The notes beneath the pieces were generated by a model. It was not told the DNA's origin. It did no database searches and saw only the letters and a list, made by a program, of their open reading frames with translations. Shown in pieces: positions 1 through 4,717 of a stretch of 6,221 nucleotides of DNA (the stretch's first letter is position 1; every line of letters begins with the position of its first letter). The position numbers and the translations under genes were made by a program. Source of the DNA: CAYYBZ01 sp964470285 [NCBI: uncultured Oligoflexia bacterium] (GTDB taxonomy: Bacteria; Bdellovibrionota_G; CAYYBZ01); contig CAYYBZ010000135.1 in NCBI GenBank assembly GCA_964470285.1, positions 1 through 6,221 of the forward strand, given 5' to 3'.

Positions 1-348
1 ACCCAATTCATGAGCTAAATCCTTTAAGACAGGAACTTCTGCGCATCTTTCCATTAACAATTTTAAGTTCATTCTTCTGTTTTGAATTACTCTTTCGGAC
101 TGGGTGTTTACTTCCATACCTTCCGAAACAGGGTAGTTACAGGCAGTTACAAGTCTGACCCTTTTACCTTTTTTAACTTCGCAAATACACATACGGCAGG
201 CTCCGTATGGCTCTACATGTTCATAATGACAAAGCGTAGGTATTCGGATATTAAGCTTTTGGGCTACGTTTAAAAGAAAAGTTCCCTCTTCTGCCTGTGT
301 TTTATGTCCATCGATTGTAAGCGTTACGATTTTACTAACTGTACCCAT
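1..348 (-). CDS. NuoG-type [2Fe-2S] ferredoxin-domain protein, N-terminal 116 residues (3' end cut by window)
   Basis: This is the last gene seen in the operon, and it runs off the window edge. Residues 5-85 form a plant/NuoG-type [2Fe-2S] fold (Fer2_4-like) with ligands Cys40, Cys51, Cys54 and Cys70 in the motif CHYEHVEPYGACRMC followed by TAC. The domain would take electrons from the NuoF-like flavoprotein encoded just upstream. The ATG at 348 lies 9 nt after the upstream stop, with AGGAG overlapping that stop codon, so translation is probably coupled. After the ferredoxin domain comes RRMNLKLLMERCAEVPVLKD, directly followed by LAHELG. HydA/HndD, HoxU and NuoG carry a His-Cys3 [4Fe-4S] motif at this point, and it is absent here. 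I therefore favour a NuoG/HoxU-like electron-transfer subunit of the variant type without that cluster, possibly with C-terminal ferredoxin clusters. A fused catalytic subunit (hydrogenase or formate dehydrogenase) beyond the edge cannot be excluded. The domain call is secure; the full product is not. Confidence 0.85.
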   Translation of the reverse strand, partial: MGTVSKIVTLTIDGHKTQAEEGTFLLNVAQKLNIRIPTLCHYEHVEPYGACRMCICEVKKGKRVRLVTACNYPVSEGMEVNTQSERVIQNRRMNLKLLMERCAEVPVLKDLAHELG

Positions 349-357
349 ATTTAACTC

Positions 358-2175
358 CTAATCTCTTTTAATTGCATTGAACTTACAAACTTCCCAACAG
401 GCATTACACTTTATGCATTTGGATTGATCCAGAGTATGTACTTTTTTGACTTCTCCTGCAGTTGCCTGTGTAGGACATGCAGAAACACAAAGATGGCAAC
501 CCGTACATTTTTCTGTATCAATAGAATAAGTTACAAGGTCTTTGCATACGCCGGCCGGGCATTTTTTATCTTTTATGTGGGTTTCGTATTCATCTTTGAA
601 GTATTTAATGGCGCTTAACACCGGATTTGGTGCTGATCCTCCAAGGGCGCAAAGAGAAGAATCAATCATATAATTTGAGAGTTCTTCAAGGTATTCAATG
701 TCATCTTCGGTTCCGTTGCCTTTAGATATTTTTTCAAGGACTGCTCTCATCTTTTTTAACCCTTCCCTGCAGGGGGAGCATTTTCCGCAGGATTCTCTTT
801 GTAGAAACTCAACGAAGTATTTTGCGCAATTGACCATGCAGTCATTTTCGTCCAACACTATCATTCCTCCGGAACCCATCATTGATCCAAGTTCCGTGAG
901 TTTATCAAAGTCGACTTCTGCATCCAGATTCTCTTCCGGGATAAATCCTCCGGAAGGACCTCCGGTTTGAACCGCTTTAAATTTTTTCCCGTTTGGAATT
1001 CCTCCGCCTATTTCAAATATTAGTTTTCTCAGCGGCATTCCCATGGGAACTTCTACTAATCCGGTATTGTTGACCTTTCCTGCGAGTGAAAATATTTTTG
1101 TTCCCTTTGAACCTCCCCATGGGTTTTCGGAAACATCGCCGGTTCCTATTGATGTGAACCATTCGGCTCCCCTCATTATTATTACGGGAACATTTGCCCA
1201 CGTCTCAACGTTGTTAAGGCATGTTGGAAAATTTTTATAGCCGTGTTCGACAGTATGTATGTATTTGGCCCTTGGTTCGCCGACTTTTCCTTCCAGTGAG
1301 GCCATTAATGCAGTTGATTCTCCGCATACAAACGCTCCCGCTCCTCTTCTAACCTGAAGATCAAAGTCGAAACCGGTTTCTAAAATATTTTTACCTAGAA
1401 GTCCGTATTCTCTTGCCTGTTCTATTGCTTTGTTAAATCTGGTAATTGCAAGAGGGTATTCCATCCTTACATATATGAAACCTTCATGTGATCCCATGGC
1501 ATAGGCTCCTATTATCATGCCCTCAATAACCGAATGTGGATCACCTTCTATAATGCTTCTGTCCATAAAAGCACCGGGATCTCCTTCATCCGCATTGCAT
1601 ATAACAAATCTTTTCTCACCGGGGGCGTTTTTCATTGTTTCCCATTTAATTCCGGCCGGGAACCCTCCGCCGCCTCTCCCCCTTAGAGCTGATTTTTTTA
1701 TCTCGGTTATTACGTCATCAGGACTCATTTTTGTTAAAACCTTTGCAAGACTGTGATAGCCGTCTCTTGCTATGTAATCTTCAATGTTTTCAGGATCTAT
1801 GATTCCTCTGTTTCTAAGAGCAACAAGGATTTGAGAATTGAAAAACGGGATGTCTTTCATTTTAGGTATGGATTCTTTCCCTTTTGGAGGAGTATACATA
1901 AGCTTTTCTACGGGTCTTCCCTTTAAAAGGTGTTCCTCAACCAAAGTGGGGATGTCTTTTTCATTTATCTTTTGGTAAAAAATACCATCAGGCTGTGCCA
2001 CAACTATGGGTCCCTGAGCACAAAAACCGTTACATCCAGTAGCTACAACCGCAACCTCTTTATCAAGCCCCTGTTTTTTGATTTCAGCTTCAAGCGCTTC
2101 TTTTATTTTGTAAGACTTGTTGGAAACGCACGCGGTGCCCGCGCATATAAGCAAGTGTGTACGGTAAGTTTCCAT
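358..2175 (-). CDS. nuoF: NuoF/HydB/HndC-like NAD(P)H-binding flavoprotein subunit with extra Fe-S domains
   Basis: This is the soluble NADH:acceptor flavoprotein subunit, which oxidises or reduces NAD(H) at FMN. Domains in order: a thioredoxin-like [2Fe-2S] domain (about 1-95; Cys11, Cys16, Cys48, Cys52); the FMN/NADH-binding fold (about 130-330), with the glycine-rich RGRGGGGFP at 165-173, NADEGDPGA at 194-202 and GAGAFVCGES at 278-287; an SLBB-like segment (about 360-420); a NuoF [4Fe-4S] site (ESCGKCSPCREG, Cys463/466/469 plus Cys509); and a C-terminal 2x[4Fe-4S] ferredoxin domain (Cys557/560/563/567 and Cys587/590/593/597). At 605 residues it is longer than respiratory NuoF (about 430-450), and both end domains match HydB/HndC of NAD(P)-linked [FeFe]-hydrogenases. 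In that family, FMN surrounded by clusters is the site of electron bifurcation. The ATG at 2175 follows AAAGGAGA at good spacing, 16 nt after the upstream stop. The function as a diaphorase core is secure. The final partner (hydrogenase, formate dehydrogenase or another enzyme) is inferred only from context. Confidence 0.97.
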   Translation of the reverse strand: METYRTHLLICAGTACVSNKSYKIKEALEAEIKKQGLDKEVAVVATGCNGFCAQGPIVVAQPDGIFYQKINEKDIPTLVEEHLLKGRPVEKLMYTPPKGKESIPKMKDIPFFNSQILVALRNRGIIDPENIEDYIARDGYHSLAKVLTKMSPDDVITEIKKSALRGRGGGGFPAGIKWETMKNAPGEKRFVICNADEGDPGAFMDRSIIEGDPHSVIEGMIIGAYAMGSHEGFIYVRMEYPLAITRFNKAIEQAREYGLLGKNILETGFDFDLQVRRGAGAFVCGESTALMASLEGKVGEPRAKYIHTVEHGYKNFPTCLNNVETWANVPVIIMRGAEWFTSIGTGDVSENPWGGSKGTKIFSLAGKVNNTGLVEVPMGMPLRKLIFEIGGGIPNGKKFKAVQTGGPSGGFIPEENLDAEVDFDKLTELGSMMGSGGMIVLDENDCMVNCAKYFVEFLQRESCGKCSPCREGLKKMRAVLEKISKGNGTEDDIEYLEELSNYMIDSSLCALGGSAPNPVLSAIKYFKDEYETHIKDKKCPAGVCKDLVTYSIDTEKCTGCHLCVSACPTQATAGEVKKVHTLDQSKCIKCNACWEVCKFNAIKRD

Positions 2176-2191
2176 TTTAAATCTCCTTTAA

Positions 2192-2590
2192 TTAGTTATG
2201 TGCTTTATCCGTTTTTTCACTGCCCTGAACAAGAGCATACTCTTCAACGGGTTTACCTTTTAGAACATGTTCCTGAAATATTTTTGACATCTTCTCTGGC
2301 GTTATTTCAATGTATTTAACGGGGGTTTTGCCGGCCAGCTCAACAGTTATCATGGGTTCTTTTTTGCAGAAACCCGCACAGGCGGTGTTTCTAACAAGTA
2401 CGTCGTTTACATTGTTTTTTTCGATTTCCTTAAGAAGTGTATTCATAACTTCCCTGGCACCGGCAGCTATACCGCATGTTCCCATATGAACGGTTACTCT
2501 GGCACGGTTTTCTCCGCCCTCTCTTAAAATCATTGATTTTTGTGCCTTTTCTTTTATTTTGGCAAGGTCTTCCAGTTTTAATTTAGGCAT
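2192..2590 (-). CDS. hndB: HndB-like small thioredoxin-fold (2Fe-2S) ferredoxin domain protein
   Basis: This 132-residue protein belongs to the small (2Fe-2S) ferredoxin-domain family typified by HndB of NADP-reducing hydrogenases. An N-terminal charged helix (about 1-25) precedes a thioredoxin-like ferredoxin domain (about 30-118) with HMGTCGIAAGAR (Cys39) and TACAGFC (Cys71, Cys75). The end of the domain, EHVLKGKPVEEYAL, closely resembles EHLLKGRPVEKLMY at the end of the first domain of the next gene, so the two are paralogous modules. Only three of the four cysteines seen in NuoE are present: His35 lies where the first ligand would be, which from memory is usual for this subfamily. It probably serves as an accessory or structural electron-transfer subunit between the NuoE-like and NuoF-like proteins. 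The ATG at 2590 lies inside the upstream gene (8-nt overlap) and is preceded by a strong AAAGGAGG. The family call is firm; whether it holds a cluster is uncertain. Confidence 0.92.
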   Translation of the reverse strand: MPKLKLEDLAKIKEKAQKSMILREGGENRARVTVHMGTCGIAAGAREVMNTLLKEIEKNNVNDVLVRNTACAGFCKKEPMITVELAGKTPVKYIEITPEKMSKIFQEHVLKGKPVEEYALVQGSEKTDKAHN

Positions 2591-3080
2591 TAACTACCTC
2601 CTTTTTAGCTGCTTGCGATCCTTCTTTTTTTATTATTTTTTTTAGAAGTCGTATCATTTTGCTTTGGGTTAAATTTCCATAAAGCTCCTCTCCAACAATA
2701 ACTGCAGGTGCAAGACCGCAGGCTCCGAAGCATGCTTTTGTTTTAAGCGTAAAAAGCCTGTCTTTGGTTGTTTCACCGTCTTTTATTTTTAATTCTCTTT
2801 CTATGCTTTCAACAATCTGAGGAGCACCTTTTACATGACAAGATGTTCCCGTACATACTGCAATCACATATTTACCCATTTCTTTCAGGCTAAAACCTTC
2901 AAAAAACGTTGCTATATGGAAAATCTTATTTATCGGGACGTTTATCTCCTTTGATATTTCTTTGAGAATAGGGGGTGGCAAATAATTGCATTCACTTTGT
3001 AAATCGTGCATTATTTCAATAATGTTGTCAGGGTTTTTGCCCCATTTATCAAGAATCCCCTTAATTTTATCATTAAGCAT
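2583..3080 (-). CDS. nuoE: NuoE/HydC/HndA-like [2Fe-2S] subunit
   Basis: This is the 165-residue thioredoxin-like [2Fe-2S] subunit that pairs with the NuoF-like flavoprotein and transfers electrons near FMN. The N-terminal helical bundle (about 1-70) has the family pattern, including LQSECNYLP at 27-35 and the IFHIATFFEGF region at 53-63. The ferredoxin domain has ligands Cys76 and Cys81 (CTGTSC) and Cys117 and Cys121 (CFGACGLAP). The length is normal for NuoE/HydC. A lysine-rich tail (KKIIKKEGSQAAKKE) follows the domain. The ATG at 3080 is preceded by AAAGGA six bases upstream, 17 nt after the stop of the ATPase gene. The 3' end overlaps the HndB-like gene by 8 nt and carries that gene's ribosome-binding site, so translational coupling is likely. 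With the extended NuoF, it forms the NADH-reactive core known from HydABC/HndABCD-type complexes. Cytoplasmic; no signal peptide or membrane segment is visible. Confidence 0.96.
   Translation of the reverse strand: MLNDKIKGILDKWGKNPDNIIEIMHDLQSECNYLPPPILKEISKEINVPINKIFHIATFFEGFSLKEMGKYVIAVCTGTSCHVKGAPQIVESIERELKIKDGETTKDRLFTLKTKACFGACGLAPAVIVGEELYGNLTQSKMIRLLKKIIKKEGSQAAKKEVVNA
2597..2604 (-). promoter_or_regulatory. Strong ribosome-binding site inside nuoE for the overlapping HndB-like gene
   Basis: AAAGGAGG on the minus strand lies six bases before the ATG at 2590, within the last codons of the NuoE-like gene. It fixes the start of the overlapping gene and suggests reinitiation or coupling, which would keep the two subunits in step. 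Confidence 0.8.
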
Positions 3081-3097
3081 ACAAAATCCTTTCTCCT

Positions 3098-3637
3098 TTA
3101 AGATGAAACGGAATAAAAATCATTCAACCCTTTTTTTATAAAGTTAAGCACTTCATGTGAGTTAATCTTGATATCTCCGAGTTCCTTTTTTATCTCTTTT
3201 GTATCCAAGGAAAAATCGTCTTTGTCCCTTGTGTGAGCGAAGATAAAGTCTATTTCAGGATTGGAAGCAATAAGCGCTATTATTGTTTTCGAGATGTCTC
3301 CCAAAGGTTTTCTGTCAATATGAGAATGTTTTAATGTAGCGTTTATTTTTGTTCCTGAGTCACGGTTTGATTCAATTTCAAATTTTCCTTCGGTTTCCTT
3401 TACCGACTGAGCAAGCAGGGAAATCCCGATGCCTGTTTTCTTTCCTTTCTTTGTCGTATAGAAAGGATCGGTGGCTTTATTTATTTCTTCAGATGTCATT
3501 CCTTTGCCGTTATCTTTAATTTCAATTTTTAAAAAATCTTTTTCCATATTCTCTTCAATGTTTATAACTATTTCAGTTGCTTTAGCTCTTAGCGAATTTT
3601 CTGCAATATCCAAAATATGTAACGATAAATCCTCCAA
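3098..3637 (-). CDS. Stand-alone GHKL (HATPase_c) ATP-binding protein of the hydrogenase-operon type
   Basis: A 179-residue protein with a Bergerat-fold ATP-binding domain (about 1-102): N-box ILDIAENSLRA with Asn14, G1 box DNGKGM at 42-47, G2 box TGIGIS at 68-73, and a final SGTKINATL strand. It has no histidine-phosphotransfer (DHp) helix pair, sensor or receiver domain, so it is not a complete histidine kinase. Residues 103-179 form a distinct C-terminal segment beginning HSHIDRKPLGD, whose function I do not recognise. As I recall, stand-alone ATPases of this length are encoded beside NuoE/HydC genes in [FeFe]-hydrogenase operons. A role as a regulatory kinase or ATP-dependent switch is inferred. 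Translation starts at TTG (3637). That start is supported because MEDLSLHILDIAENS is the usual beginning of the family and because GGAAG lies six bases upstream. The gene begins 14 nt after the PHP gene. Confidence 0.88.
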   Translation of the reverse strand: MEDLSLHILDIAENSLRAKATEIVINIEENMEKDFLKIEIKDNGKGMTSEEINKATDPFYTTKKGKKTGIGISLLAQSVKETEGKFEIESNRDSGTKINATLKHSHIDRKPLGDISKTIIALIASNPEIDFIFAHTRDKDDFSLDTKEIKKELGDIKINSHEVLNFIKKGLNDFYSVSS

Positions 3638-3643
3638 TTATCG

Positions 3644-3648
3644 CTTCC
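3644..3648 (-). promoter_or_regulatory. Ribosome-binding site for a TTG start
   Basis: GGAAG on the minus strand, six bases before the TTG at 3637-3635. No in-frame ATG or GTG sits nearby, and the family normally begins at this residue, so this site supports the TTG start of the stand-alone ATPase. The following GGAGG at the start of the coding region (just after TTG) has no usable start codon at proper spacing. Confidence 0.65.
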
Positions 3649-3651
3649 AAG

Positions 3652-4377
3652 CTAATGCGTTTTAATTTTATCAAAATAATTCTTAAGGGAATTAAAATCA
3701 TTCCCGATCAGTTCAAATTCAGTATAAACGGACCCTATGTCATCCGGAAAATGGGCATCTGAAAAAGTAACAAAGGGGTAATTTTTAAGTGATGAAAACT
3801 TTTTTAGAGCCTGATTTCTTGTCATTCTTGGTGAAAACTCAATGGCATCAATGTTTAATCCTTCGGGGATAAAACCCAGCTGACCTATTATACCGTATGC
3901 TTCTCTGTCGATATGGGAAGATATTGCAATTCCTCCCAGAGATTTGATTTTTTCAACTATTGATTCAAGTGAAATATCCGGTGCACCCAGAAGAAATCTT
4001 TTGTCCGCATCGATTATTTCACCGTTTTTATCAACGTAAAGCTGATATCCGAGGATTTCATCATCATTTTCGCCGGCTAACTTTTCGGAAATGAAGGATT
4101 CCATGGATTTCGCATCTTTTAATTCCCTGAAAAGAGCTATTGTGTGAACTTCCTCTCTGCTTGTAGCTTCCATGCCGGGGATAACGGTTATATTCTTATC
4201 CGCGGCATATTCCATGACTGAAGAAACGTTGCCGCATGTGTTGTGATCACATATGGCAATCATGTTAATGCCTTTTTTAACAGCCTTTTCTATAATGTTT
4301 TTCGGTATCATTGAATTATCTCCGCAGGGTGAGAGGCATGTATGAACATGCAGGTCAGCCCTGATTTTAACCGTCAT
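3652..4377 (-). CDS. PHP-domain metal-dependent phosphoesterase
   Basis: A 241-residue PHP-family protein. The metal-binding motifs are all visible: DLHVHT (Asp8, His10, His12), CDHNT (Asp44, His45), GMEA (Glu70), EVHT (His78), SSHID (His155) and FSDAH (Asp207, His209). The family uses these residues to hold two or three metal ions for phosphoester hydrolysis. The CLSPCG stretch after the first motif is common in this subgroup. The insert at about 95-130 (the KLAGENDDEILGYQLYVD region) is normal for the family. It is not a polymerase-linked PHP or histidinol phosphatase by context. Its substrate is unknown; placed between a DRTGG protein and two ATPase/kinase genes, a phosphatase in a regulatory pathway is a reasonable inference. 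The ATG at 4377 comes one base after the upstream stop (TGA-T-ATG), with AAAGG eight bases before the start, so it is coupled to the DRTGG gene. Confidence 0.92.
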   Translation of the reverse strand: MTVKIRADLHVHTCLSPCGDNSMIPKNIIEKAVKKGINMIAICDHNTCGNVSSVMEYAADKNITVIPGMEATSREEVHTIALFRELKDAKSMESFISEKLAGENDDEILGYQLYVDKNGEIIDADKRFLLGAPDISLESIVEKIKSLGGIAISSHIDREAYGIIGQLGFIPEGLNIDAIEFSPRMTRNQALKKFSSLKNYPFVTFSDAHFPDDIGSVYTEFELIGNDFNSLKNYFDKIKTH

Positions 4378-4378
4378 A

Positions 4379-4717
4379 TCAAGTGCCTTTTATACCCATT
4401 TCGAACAGTTTCCCTACAAGCTCAAAAGCCGGCAGTTCTGATATTAAAATATTGATGTTTTCGGCCTTTGCCTTTTCAATAGTTGGCGGGTCCGGTTCCC
4501 TGCTGTTGACAAGGATAATTCCCGCTAAATCTTTCATCGTCGCCACAGCCAAAATATTTTGATGTATCTGAAGGGTAATCCATACATTGCCTTCCTTGCT
4601 GTTTGCGATTACATCGCTTAAAAGGTCGCTCACATAGCCTCCATTAACTTCAGAATCAAGATTAGGGCCTGATTTAACCTTTAAATTTAATTCTTTAATC
4701 AAATGTGAAATTTTCAT
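4379..4717 (-). CDS. DRTGG-domain protein
   Basis: A 112-residue protein that consists almost wholly of one DRTGG-type domain. This domain is also found in phosphotransacetylase N-termini, CBS-linked proteins and pyrophosphatases, and is thought to bind a ligand or regulate. Recognisable parts are GGYVSDLLSDVIANS at 26-40, WITLQIHQNILAVA at 46-59, the IILVNSREPD strand-turn at 67-76, and SELPAFELVGKLFEMGI at 93-109. The protein has no cysteines, catalytic motif or membrane segment. Small proteins of this kind are encoded next to HydS-like and PHP genes in anaerobes, so it is probably a small-molecule or protein-binding component of the same regulatory set. The ATG directly abuts the TAA stop of the HydS-like gene, with AAGGA inside that gene's last codons, seven bases before the start. 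This is a clear case of translational coupling. The ligand is unknown. Confidence 0.88.
   Translation of the reverse strand: MKISHLIKELNLKVKSGPNLDSEVNGGYVSDLLSDVIANSKEGNVWITLQIHQNILAVATMKDLAGIILVNSREPDPPTIEKAKAENINILISELPAFELVGKLFEMGIKGT

Noticed and set aside
82-273. Plus-strand open frame opposite the last gene
   Set aside because: It lies antisense to a clear [2Fe-2S] domain with all ligands, has no recognisable motif, and has no ribosome-binding site of note.
1-348. Calling the partial gene hydA/hndD because it follows an hndABC-like set
   Set aside because: The His-Cys3 motif expected after the [2Fe-2S] domain is missing, so position in the operon is not enough.
945-967. Short direct repeat CCTCCGG…CCTCCGG, considered as a hairpin or repeat element
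   Set aside because: It encodes the conserved Gly-rich GGPSGG turn of the flavoprotein; the similarity comes from repeated Gly/Pro codons.
1013-1201. Minus-strand frame within the NuoF-like gene
   Set aside because: It is a different frame inside a well-supported flavoprotein gene; its sequence is low in hydrophobics and matches nothing.
1930-2319. 129-codon plus-strand frame
   Set aside because: It spans the junction of two real minus-strand genes and is rich in Phe, Tyr and Ser, as expected from the complement of Lys/Glu-rich coding sequence. No domain seen.
3081-3097. Possible internal promoter or terminator between the regulatory and redox halves
   Set aside because: Only 17 bases separate the genes, mostly ribosome-binding sequence; no -10/-35 pair or hairpin is visible.
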